From assembly GCA_963669155.1 (NCBI GenBank), contig OZ022581.1, forward strand, positions 11,812,997 through 11,876,996: 64,000 bases of DNA, written 5' to 3'. The notes beneath the pieces were generated by a model. The model saw only the letters and a list, made by a program, of their open reading frames with translations. It ran no database searches and was not told where the DNA came from. The stretch is from Arbacia lixula. Taxonomy: Eukaryota > Echinodermata > Echinoidea > Arbacioida > Arbaciidae. The translations under genes were made by a program, and so were the position numbers. How positions within the stretch are numbered: the first letter of the stretch is position 1; each line of letters opens with the position of its first letter. Of this stretch, positions 15,430-28,575 are shown piece by piece.

Positions 15430-18400
15430 CGAAGCCGCGTATAGTAATATTGATTATTGTAGACTAATGATTCTACTTTTTATTTGATATTAGGAAGTGA
15501 AGTGCTAACAAACCTGAGATAGAGATCATGATGGCTTGCCATATCAAATGAAATATGTGGAAAAATATATTTAAAGATATGAAGGTAAAAATACAACCAT
15601 ACCTCAAGGTAAGGGTTAGTAGTGGTTAAGATGACGGGACTTGTAATCCCGATAAATGCATGCTGATGTCATCACTGGCCTGGATCTAGTTTGATTTCAA
15701 TGATTTTACCGATTTGAGAGTCACAACTTCTTCCTGTAATCATGAAATCAGATAAGATTGAGAGTTGTGGTCACGGCAGAATGACTCTGCAAGGATCATG
15801 GATCCCGTAACCTTTACCACCACTTTCCCTTTCCTTTATGTTTTCATTGATAAAATTGGATACTAGTTGATCCATTGTGATGTTAGCACTTCACTTACAA
15901 TACATGCTGTAACAGAGGCAAATGATCCTCGCTGTGTGATTCCTTTACCGGTTTTCCCATTCCAGCATTAGCTGTAAAAGCAACAGGATGTTCTAATTCA
16001 AGAGCTGTAGTCACTGAAATGCTGGGCCTGCATTCTATACATCTTTGGACAGTGCAGACCCACCTGCTATTGAATTTGCATATCCTGTTGCTCTTTAATA
16101 CAACTACAGTATTTGACGGGCTGATGCTGGAATGATGAAACGATGGCATGGTGTTCCACGTTTCGCTGGAAGTGTTGGACACAGTGTATAAGGACCCATT
16201 TCTGTGGATTTTGTTTATCCACCTAAATTGATAGTGATATGTTGTACAACCTCATGAGTTCAGTTCTGCCCTACTCTGACAAAAGGAAGCAAGTGACAAA
16301 TCACTCAAATCTGGGTTATTGGCATTCTTAGATTGTACCCAGCATTCCCTACATACGGCCAAAATCTGGAGAAGAAATATTCATCTTGCTGGGAGATATT
16401 TAATCTAACATGATGTGGTTTTGCACTGATGCCAATGCAAGTGAAAGACACATTTTGCTCATTTACAAGAAAAGTCTCTTTTGTTTGTTGCTTTCTTTTG
16501 TCAGATTAGGACAGAGTTGTTACAGCACACTCCTTTACGAGAAACATCAAAGTGGTGTGCTTCACCCTCTCAGTGCCAGGCCTCAAAAAAATTCCATGGA
16601 TTTACTCCACATCTCCATGGCAATAGTAATGAGAGGATTAAAGGCAATAGATTAGTGGGAAAGATGAAAGTACATGTTACCATAGTAGAACTGTGCAGCC
16701 ATTTGTGATTTCAGGATCAGTGATGGAATGGCCTTAAAATGATTGAGTTTTCCATGAGTGTGTGGCAAGTGCATTTTTTGGAAAAGGAACTCTGGTCAGC
16801 GACATAGGACCTATAATCTTGAATTTGCCTTTTTTACAGCAATTATTTTTGAGGTTCTAATTTATGAATTGAATCAGAGATAATGTAGTTAGCTGTAGGA
16901 TAGAATAGATGTAATTTCTTTCAGTATTCGTAGAGTACATGTATGTGACAATGAGTGCCATTGACAGAATTCTATATTATTGGAGTCACTTGTGTCTTGT
17001 AAAGATTTCTTTATTCCTGGTTACTATGATATACTGTATACGTCATATATTTTGCAAATCAGGACTTCTCGACAATTTCACGAGTGGTTATATTCGCGAT
17101 CGTGGAGTACTAGCACTATTAGTACATGTGCTCGTGCTCGTCACATTCATGTTTTCGCGCAGTGTTAAATTTGCCAATAGCACCCGTCTAGCAAAATTCA
17201 CGAAAATGAAAACCCTGAGAAATATATGGTGTATACATTATAGGGGCATTCTGCGTGATTCTTCTCAACGTCATTACTTTTGAATTCATTACACTTTTTC
17301 TGTCCTGTCTTAATTTCATTTGCTCTTCTTTGCTAGTGTTTAGAAATGACAGTACTGGTTCAGGCTCAAAAAAGGGTTTCAACTTTTGACTGAAGTAGAG
17401 TGGTGACCACAACTGTCTACCTCATATTCATACAACTCATGCTACAAATGTTTCCTCACTTTAGTATCAAAGGGTTCTTCTTTACATCTTCTCTGGGAGT
17501 AGCATTACATTACAAATCACTTTTTACTGTGTGTATGTTAGTCATCGAGTAGATTTCATTGTAGCACAATACAGAAACTAAATTGTTGTTATTGTTGTGA
17601 TGGGCGACATTCTGGTTAACATCCAAGAACATGAAAATATAGCATTCTGCGTAAACCATGGAAAGACTTTCACAGCAAAAATACAATTTATTAAACTAAT
17701 TTTTGTGTGACTATGCATAGAGGGGATTCGAAGCATACTATCTATACCACCAATGTGCTTCTACACAAGAATGACTGCCTTGCAGAATCTTAAGACATGT
17801 AGATTTGGTGTTGAACATGTGTTGTGCAGAAACTATAGAAAGCCTCAACATCAAATATGTTGTAAGGCCTGCCACAATTATGTTCCTGTAGCTTTGCCTG
17901 TGGGAATGTGTGTGGGTTAGGAGAAAACAGGCATGTAGCAATAGTAGACAAGTACCTATATGAAGAAGCATTCCAGCTAAATGTAAACGTGAATGTAGAG
18001 ATTGACAACGCTACTGTGCATTATTTAAATCTGTTACCGTGAAAGAAATCACATGATTTTTTGAGTATATTTTTTACCTCATAACAGAATACATGTACAT
18101 GTATTGAATTTATTGGGTATCAAATTGTATGGTGTGTCTGTAACTGTACTTCTCTCATTTGGCAAGAAATACATTTTAAGAAGTGAATGAGCATTGCTGC
18201 AAAATTTGTGTATGACTTCCATCTCTTTTTCAAGATATTCTTACTGCACATTATCGACATCCAGGAATTCATATTCAGTGTATTGTTTAACAGTAATCCT
18301 ATAAACACATGTAAGCCACTGTATTCAAACTGATATACATGCAAATGGTTAATTTTGTTAATTCCCTTGACCTTTACTCATATACAGTAATGAATGGTGA

Positions 18401-21400
18401 CCATGTTAATCAAATCCTCTTGTTCATTTAGTTTGCCAACAACAGTGTGATGGTGGACTAGTTCCAATGGTGTTTGAAGAAGTTGGAAAGAAATATAAAA
18501 TGTCTCATCCATTCAAGGAGAACCCCAACATGTGTTCTGAGGCTGCATACACTGTGGTTTGTTCATGAATGCAGGTGTTACTGTATTGAGTGTATCAGTA
18601 TGTTATTTTTGCCATGACATAGTGTCGTGTATGGTAGTCACAGAACTGGGTCTGTGTCGTACATGTATAATAGAATCGTACTGATTATGTTAGTGTTTGA
18701 TTTTTCCATAAAATTTAAGGGTGGGTGAATGGAGATATAAAATGCAGGGAGTATCCCTTTGTCAGTTTTATCTCACATTCCCACTCCCCCATTAAAAAAA
18801 CCGAAAACAAAACAAAACATGAAAAGGCAATAGATAGCAATGTGGATGTACATGTACTGCGTATAGGACCTACTTGTATTGTAACTTATGGATTTCTCTG
18901 TGAACTAACAGATTTGAAGGGCTTCATGAAATTTCCCATTTTGCAATTCTCTCCATCTTTCATTGCACATCACTCCACTAATTTCTCAATTTGAAACAGC
19001 TTTATTATGCAAACATCCATCAGCATATTAAAGTAATGGTATGTACTACATTAAGTAGGCTTCTAATAGAGGTAATCATTGTCTTTTGGCAAAAGGTATG
19101 ATTGAAATTTTAATATGCTGGTGAACGGACCATTATGTCAGTTATTCATTTCCTAATAATGATTACTAACAATGGTTACAAAGTTGTGTACCTGTGATAG
19201 TAATTTAGCTGATGCGTGAGGAAATATGTTATATTTTCTTCAGTTTTCTTTTTATCCTTTGTAAATAAGAGATTAAAGCAAAATACATAAAATAAACAAT
19301 GTGTAGCATTGAAGTGTTTTCATCCTGTGAAATGACTGACTTTAATATATCATTCACCCAATTTACATTATATACATGAATATAAAAAGTAATTATGTAT
19401 AATTTACAATTATATACACATCGGCCAGTATTCACGCAAACAGTCTACTAAACCGGGACCAAATTTTATGGGACGCCAAATACTACATGAAACATAATTA
19501 ATGATTTGATATCCCTATCACTGATTTTGTCTTTGGAGGTCACGATGGTATAATGAAATTGTTCACATACTAATTACAGCAAATAATTGAAACCACCCAC
19601 TTTTGTGATTCTGCCATGAAAATCAATGATTTGTGACAGCATCAGATAATTTGTTCTTACCCCCCGTAAAGTTATGTCTAAGTTTAATACACAGTCTAAT
19701 TTAAACATACGTTGTGAATACAGGCCATTTAGTTCACCTACACATTTGTAAATGCACATGAAGAACAGGGATTTTTAAAGTTTTTAAGGTCCATTTTCTT
19801 AAACCGTAAACCGCCCTGTCAAACTTGCATTCTTGCTATGAAATTAATGTGACTGTACGGAGATATAAAAAATAATCACAATTTTGACCACACAAAGTCA
19901 AGAAATAATCCTCTGCACAAATTTTTCACAAAGTTTGTTTTCACATAATTTCCAGAATATGCTTGGAAATTTCTGACCATCTATCTGACATGTTTGACTG
20001 TAATTTGTCACAATTCTCCAGTCTCATGAATGACACAAAGGTTTCATGTTTGAATTTGAAGCCACTCTCTTGAATGGTTATCAAGCTAAGAGAAGGGGGT
20101 ACATGTATATAGGGACGGATGGGCTACCGAAAATCATAAAAATTACCACAAACAAAGCAGCTCTGTACAAAAGAAGAATTATGCTGTCATTCTAATACAA
20201 GTCTGCATATAACTAGGTACGTGTATGTTTTTTTTTATACAAGTAAAACAAAATCCAGTGCAGTTCCTTCGTTTTTTATCACTCTCTAAACAGAACTCGG
20301 TATCTCAAAGGATACATTCTAAGGACAGAAAAACTGACTTCAAACTAATTAAGCAATGGTGCCATTCTATCAAGCTAGCCTAGTCACTTCTCCAGGGAAA
20401 TATGAATCAAAAATAATTTGTACATTGATATTGCAGTGATCCCTTGGAAACATAACAGCCCCCACAAAATGTCCAGAAATTTATACTTGCATTTTTAGTC
20501 AGGCATACGTAGAGCAAATAATGACATACAAACCATAGCTCTATTCAAGGCTACCCTCACAAACAAATGTGATGTATCATGTTCTACAGGGTGAATCAGA
20601 TTTTTTTTTACACATTTTAAATTAAGTATTTTTTTTATAGAAAATGTGGGATGAAGAGAAATTTTCTAGCATGTACGGATAGAGTAAATATTCCTTTGTC
20701 ACTTGGTAAAATTTGTTTCAGTGTTGTTGTTATGGTTGAGTGCACAAGAGCATTGTTTGAAAAAGTGTCAAAACCCATTTGTGCCAAGCTTATTGTGTAA
20801 TGGAATCCAAATCAGGCAAGGCATTGTTGAAATTGGCGCAAGTGGGATTTCACCCAGCCCCATTATTTTGTTCCTATCCAATAAATTCATAACTGATTCC
20901 CCACATATGTGGTATCAAATAAGACTGGATGAGTTGCTCTAACACTGTTACAAGAAATGATTTATATTTGTAATTCTAATATGAGCATGTACGAAAGTGT
21001 AACACTTTTTTCTGACTCACCCTGTATATTCTGTACTTCATTCCTTCTCCTCTTTCCCTCCGCTCTCTGAGCAGCTCTATGCAGTGCTATTAAAATACAA
21101 TGTGGCTTCCACTTTGACGACTATACATCCACTGTAAAATCTTACTCTAGACATAAATCTTGTATTGAAATATGAAGATGTACCATTTTCCGCATGCATC
21201 ACAGAGGGGGGTAGGCCAAACCTAGGTGGAGTTGGTCCAGAAGGGTAGGAACAGAGATTTGAGGCACACCAGTGATTGGCTACATCTCTGGATACAGCAC
21301 TTAAAGAGGGAGATGTATAACAAATGGTACCAATTTGTTCCACCTTTCTACTCAAATTAATACTTTCAATAAATACTTTCATGTTAAGGGGTCTCATCTT

Positions 21401-21552
21401 CTCTCTGTTAATGCGTCTCCCTCTCTCTTCTCTGTCTATTTTTTCTCTGTGTATATCTCTTAACCTCTCTTTCTCTCTCTTGATATCTGTTTGTCTTTCA
21501 GTCTCCATCTGTGCGCCATGGTGTCCTGATGTCCTTCTCTCCCTCTCTCTCT
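15430..21552. other. Convergent interval between TMEM208 and CENPL
   Basis: Should contain the 3' UTRs of both genes. It holds a hairpin repeat at 15495-15896. The remainder has no frame with coding character or splice structure that I could support. Confidence 0.5.
15495..15896. repeat. Imperfect inverted repeat (hairpin element)
   Basis: Outer arms AAGTGAAGTGCTAAC and GTTAGCACTTCACTT are perfect inverted copies about 400 bases apart. Inner stretches also pair (AAGGGTTAGTAGTGG with CCACCACTTTCCCTT), so it folds as one long hairpin. It probably lies in the TMEM208 3' UTR. Confidence 0.7.
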
Positions 21553-24500
21553 TCACACATTTTGTACTGTCCGTTCTTCAGCTAGCTCCACCAGATGTTG
21601 TATGACACCCTGGGCCTCTCCAAGAGAAAGCATCTGGAAAAAAAAAAAAGATGGCATGATATGGCAGATGATCAGAGTTAACATAATAGTTTCAAACACT
21701 CAGAAGAAGACATTCTACACATAATTAGTCATAAAGAGACCTACTGAAAATATCATGAATTAAAAGGAAGTTGACAATTTCCTCTCGAAAGAATAAGAGG
21801 AATTGTCTTTAACTTTTTCTTGCATGATATTCATTCTAGTAGGTAATTCAGGAAGCATTATGGAAATACAACAAATGTTGTTGTCTGTATTATGCTTGTA
21901 TTATGTGTTAGTTCCTGAAATTTTAACAAAGAATATGTGCGTATTAAAGTCAAGAATAATTCTATGTCTTGTATTTATCTAAGTTCAAAATATTGTCAGC
22001 TCTCATATTTAGACTGTTTGAAATAGGAAAACTACACAAAAGAAAAAAAACCTTAAAAAGTGCAGTACAAGTTGAAGGCATAATATGCAACTTTTAAAAA
22101 ACAGTTTAATACTTAGTGGTATGACAGTACTTTCAACTATTTGTACCTTCACTACGTACAAATGAAGTAAGAAAGGTTTGATGAGGACATCTTTGGATCA
22201 CCAAGCAATGAACGTCTGACACATTACAGGAGAGTTCTTTGCACACCATTTGAAGAAGGAATGTTGAGTGGTTTCATGCCCATGAAGGGGATACAAGAAC
22301 AATTGGGCAAAGTTACATTTTGAGTTTTCAAATGTACCTTACAATAAATGGAGTTACTTGGGAAACAACCAATGTACTCTGAGCATTGCTGTAGTTGCCA
22401 TGGTACATGTAGTTCAAATACATGTTGAGTTACAATGATTTTAGAAGTAAAGATGGACTGCTTACCTTCACCCTGCCCTCTGATCCAACATAGGCTGCTG
22501 CAGTTCCAATGGTATGTAGATGTAAGGCCTACATGGAAACAGCAAAGAGGATACATTTCCATGAAACAGAATCTTTACAGTACTGGTATTGTATTACAGG
22601 GGTGCAGGAAGAGTTCAGAGCTGTTTGATTGAGATTTACCTTGGCATTTGACATAATCATTCAGAACAGAATTAATGAATTACCCGGTTTAACTGTTTTA
22701 TATGTATCAATCATGATTTAAGCATCTCTTGAATTGGAAAAACATTTGGTCTATTTGCTTCTCTGAATTTTTGTCAATTGATGAACCTCAATTTGTCACT
22801 TACATTGTGTCTCGTTTAATGTTGTCAGATGATGGTTACAGGGCATATACTGTACTGGGAAGACAAAAATGCCTTCAAAAGGTGATCGTGAGCAATTTTC
22901 TTGCCAATGGTCTTAAATTCATGTATTGTCCATTTTAGAAACTTGCTGAAAGTAATTTGCCATAGAATTATCCACACTTGAAGTAATAAGTGATTAAATC
23001 ACAAATCTTCAAATTGTTCGGGCTGAACATTTCAAGGATTTGTGATTTAATCACTAATTACTCCACATGTGGATCATATGAGGGCAAGTAACTTTCAGCA
23101 AGTTTCTAAAATGGACAATACATGAATTTAAAACCATTGGCAAGAAGATTGCTCGCGATCCCCTTTTGAAGGCTTTTTTGTCTTCCCAGTACAGTATACT
23201 ACCTTTAATGGTTTCAACGACTTCACATATTTAAGGGCACAAGCAGTAAGATGTCAGAATCTGACCTTAACATTTTTCCTATCTGACCCCAAATCTGAAT
23301 TAATTGCTGTCTTACATTATTTTTTTATAGTCATTTTGTGAATGATATAATCCAGATAAGCAGACAATTAGGAAACAGATAATTTTCTACTTCACAGCAA
23401 AGGTAAAAAGATTGGAGTTTCGAAAGACTTACAGATAACTGAACCTTGAAGCAAGAGAGAAAGTGTTCCTCCAGCGATCTCATGAATGAAGAGACTTCTT
23501 CTTCTGTTGCTTCATCTGATGACTGGTCATGGATGCTGAAGGAGATAAAGATGATACAAAAATGTTGATTCTTCAGTAGAGTATGGGCATGGAAAGAGTT
23601 TTAAGGTGCATCTGAATTTGAATATTATTATCCGCTTCAGTCCTTGAACACAACTTGCTCTTTAGGATTTGAGTGTATCAGTAATAGTGCATTCTTAGAA
23701 GTTTACATTTAGGTCACTGTCACTCACCACTATTGTCATTTCCCTTATCAACCAATCCATTTTCCTCTGCGACAACATTGTCACATCATGGCTCCATTGC
23801 ATAAAACTAACCATTAATAGAAACTCTATCATCAGTGGTAACTACCATGGTAACACTGCTCACCAGCCAATCAAATTCAAGGTTACCATAGAAATTGCCA
23901 TTAGTAGCAAAGTTACAATCAATGTTAAGTTTTATGCAACAGAGTTCATATCATCACTAAATTTACTACCATCATGTACAATCATCATAATCAGCTGCAG
24001 AACAATAGACTTACCACCATGAGTCCATGACATCATCATCATCACCATCGACATAACCACCCCCATCATGACCATCCACACTTGATATCACCGTCTTTCT
24101 TACAATCATCAACATCACTATTACCATCATACTTACCATCACCATCATAATCACCATAGCCATGAGCATCACGATCATACTTCAGCATCACATAATTGCA
24201 CACTATTACCTCTCCCAAAGGGTCTTGGCATCGCTCGCATCAATCGTCATGGTGATCTTGCTCAGCCCACTGATGCTCTTTGATGTGTGATACACCAGCT
24301 CCACCCCACACTTCTTGTCACCCCCACTCTTCTTCTTATCTGTGATAAAAAACAACAACATAGACAAAAGCATTTGTTTTCATTCTGATCAAACCTATGG
24401 GATGTAATGCAACTTAGTATTCATGAGTAAAAACTCCAAAGTAACTGTGCTGGGAAAAGGCATAGAAATGGTAACATACATGTACTATATATATTTAGAA

Positions 24501-27500
24501 ATCAGGAGTGCAGGATATAATATAGACCATCAAATAAAATAAATGGAGATGGGCAGGACATCTAGCCAGTAGATGGACACACAAAACTACAGTCTGGACT
24601 CCTAGACACCTGACCAGAAAAAGAGGGAGACAAAGCAGAAGATAAAGGGATGATTTAACAGCACAAAATGGCATTGTTTGGCAGAGAACAGCTCAAGATA
24701 GATCAAAATAGAAAATTGGTGAAGAGGTCTTTTTCCTGCAGTACAGAGAGATACTTATTCAATTCAACAAACAACCATTTAACAGCCCTGCAGAGGTCTA
24801 CCGTGTGTTTACGGTATCTCCTGGGGGTTGTTTCACCAAGCTGTTCTTCAGCTAAGAACGACTTTACGCATGACCGGTGACCCTTTCTTGTGCTAAATGA
24901 GATACCACACATTGTTTATGTTTTAACATACAGTGGGATTTAATTCCCATCAATCCTTTTCAAATTTGAACTAGAGCAATTCGACTGCCGCGCAGTCGAT
25001 AAATATGCCTCCGCCTCTTTGCTAGCTCTATTTACATTTATTCTCAGAAAACCTGTTTGTTGGGCAATGAACCATTTAATTCCTATGTGAAATGAAAATA
25101 TCATATTCTGTTTTTCCATGTTTGGCCAAGTTTGGCAATGTTCATTGACCTTTGACTTCCAATATAATCAGTCCGTCTAAAGCCATCCTTGTATCAAGTT
25201 TGTGTAAAATTAGCCAATCTGGGGGTAAAGTTCATTGACCTTTGACCTTTCAGAAAGTTTACCCACACTTTCACCAGTCTACCTCCATTAAGTGATACAT
25301 CTCTGTACCATGTTTGGTTCAAATTGAACCATTAGTTTTGCATTCAATGTGAAAAATTTTACATTTGGCACAATTTTTAGCTAATTTTGGCATAGTTCAC
25401 TGACCTTTGACCTCTGACCTTTGAGAATTTTCACCAGAAATATCATCAGTCTACCCCCAAGTAGTGATCCATCTTTGCACCATGTTTGGTTGGTATTGCA
25501 CGATTGGATCTTGATTTATTTTGAAAAATATTACTTTGGCTGCAATTTTTTAGCTATTTTTGGCAAAGTTCATTGACCTTTGACCTTTCAGGTATTTTAC
25601 CCAAACTTCCATCAATCTACCTCCATGAAGTGATACATCTCTGTACCATGTTTGGTTAGAATTGCACCATTGGAGTTGGGTTTATTGTGAAAAATATCAA
25701 TTTGGGGCCAATTTTTAGCAAATTGTTGCAAAGTTCATTGATCTTTGACCTCTGGCCTTCCAGAAATTTCACCAAAAAATGTCACCAGTCTATTGCCAAG
25801 TAGTGATCCATCTTAGTACCACGTTTCATAAGAATTGCATCCTTGGACTTGGATTTATTGCGAAAAATATAAAGCTTGGGGCAGTTTTTAGCCAATTTTG
25901 GCTAAGTTCATTGACCTTTGACCTCTGAACTTTCAGGAAATTTATCATAAATGTCACAAGTCTATTCCCAAGTAGTGATCCATCTTTGTACCATGTTTCA
26001 TGAGAATTAGATCCTTGGATTTGGCTTTATTGTGAAAAAGGTCAATTTTGGGCAATGTTTCACAAAGTTCATCGACCTTTGACCTCTGAACTTTCAGGAA
26101 ATTTATCATAAATGTCACCAGTCTATTCCCAAGTAGTGATCCATCTTTGTACCATGTTTCATGAGAATTGGATCCTTGGATTTGGCTTTATTGTGAAAAA
26201 GGTCAATTTTGGGCAATGTTTCACAAATTTGATTGACCTTTGACCTTTGACCTCAATCAGAATTGACCCCTATTTTACACACTTCATTGGTTTCATGCAA
26301 TACACACATGTACCAAGTTTGAAGCAAATCTGGTTAACGGTTCTCAAGATATTGCCTAAACGGATTCGGGACGGACGGACGGACGGACGGACGGACAACC
26401 CGAAAACATAATGCCTCCAGCCACTTCGTGGCGGAGGCATAAAAATCATAAACTTTGTATCGAGACACTTGATAACATGAAGAATTTTAATTTGTAAACA
26501 TCAGATTTGAACTTGAGCTGATGGGAATCAAAATAATTGAGAATCTCATTTAGCACAAGAAAGGGTCATCAGTTGTGCGTAAAGTCATTCTTAGCTTAAG
26601 AACAGCTTGGTGAAACACCCCCTTGGTGTCTTCTGCTGCTCTTGGCAACTTCTATGCTGATTTTGTCTACTCTTGGCTGCTTGTAAATGTTGCCACTCTC
26701 AGCTTTTGTAGGGCTGTCAATTAGAGAGGAGCCAAGCCAACATTGCTAATTTATTCTTATTTCAATTTCCCATGGGTCTATGTACAAAGTCAGATTACAA
26801 AAAATGCTTTTCTTTAAACCTTTCAAAATGGATTTAGTAACTTTTGCAAAAGAACCCACATGTGCAAAATGGCTCATGTATGTATTGTGTCAACTTACCC
26901 GGGAGGCTGTCAGCCCACATAGACACCATCCAGGATAGAGCCATTGGGTTGAAGGTCAGCTTTGTAAGGCAGCAGTCAAACTGGACCTACAAAGTACAAA
27001 GCAAGACACAATGAATTCACTTCCGGGGTATCACTGAGAATCATGCCCATCTGCTCCCACACACACAAATGGGCCATACCTAAAACATTTCCTAATAAAA
27101 GATATACACTTCAATTATCACAGTTATATATGATGTACATACAAATTCAGGTTTGTGCTACACAGTCGATGAAGAAATGAAAAGGTACCGGTATATATTA
27201 GTTATTGTATAGACAAGATTTATCTGTGCAGGTTTTACACTAAGTGAGTAAAGTGTTCATTGTGCAAATGCTCATTTTGCACATGTGATGTATACTTACT
27301 TAATTACAAATACCTGTTTTTTGTTCAGGGTGTTTGCTCTGTCTGGAAGATCCAATTCAAAATCAATATTCACAACACAAATCTTCTTAAAAAACAAGAT
27401 TCCAACCAAAGTGCATCGGTGATGGTACCTCAATCCAGCGAATGATGTGCTGTGTGGTTGCTGCGGCCCCCTTGACCAGTAGCAGAGGCATGGAGGTGAA

Positions 27501-28512
27501 CTGCCCATTGCCCGCAGCTACCGGGGTGGAGGAGGGACAGAAGACGGCCATCCAGCCAGGTGAGCCATTGGCAGCCGTCGCTTGGGCCTTGGAAGCATAG
27601 AGGCTCAACTCTAAAGCAGGTATTGCTATGGATATGCAAGTGAAAGTTGGGCACATTGTTTTATCAATTATGAATTTCAAAACAGTCACCACATTTCCCC
27701 TTTGTTACTGCAGTTTCTATCATTTGAAATTCTAATAGATGTTTTGCACTATGTAGCATGAGGAAGGAGTCAAACAATACTCAATGACAAAAAATTGATC
27801 ATCAAAGTTGATATTGGGAACATTATCAACTCGTACCATGGAATTGGGGAAAAGACATTTTCTTGTATCATAAATTCTAATGTCTTAAGATTATTTGCAC
27901 AACATAGCACCAGGAGAGTCAAGCAAGTTTCTTCTTGTCCTTTTGGCTACACATCTTTCTTTAATTTACAGAGCAAACTTTAGACAATATGTTTCTGTGT
28001 TCATTAAATTCAACTTGTTATCAGAGTTGATTCTGTTTTTATTTCTTACCTGAATCAGGAAATAGTTCCGGAAGAGATTTGAAGACGGCATATTTTGAAG
28101 CGATACTCTCCTCAACCAAAACTGCGGCACCTTTCTGTGCCTCCTGAAAAAAAATAAGAAAAAGTTATAAACTATTGGAGGTGCAACACACTGATTTTCA
28201 TACAGTTACCTAAATATTGTCATATAGTCATGATTCAATGCCATACATTTGTTCATAGATAACTTATATGAGATAAATCTCTAACATGTTAGAGATTTCA
28301 AGATGACAGAAATGTTCATGATTTTAAAACCATGAGAAAATGGCAGTAAGATGGCAGGAAAGATAATTTTAACTTCAGGAAGGGCAGTGACATCAACTGG
28401 TATGCCTCTGCCCTCTTGCACCGACTTAACTAAGTTGTCATTATCTCTATAATCATAAGTTACTTGTTAAATGTCTGTAAAACTTGGTACTGGGAACTGA
28501 CAAACATGTATG

Positions 28513-28575
<63 letters not shown>

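Noticed and set aside
21324..21605. Open frames around 21324-21605 on the plus strand
   Set aside because: They lie in pyrimidine-rich sequence across the CENPL last exon and its 3' UTR on the opposite strand.
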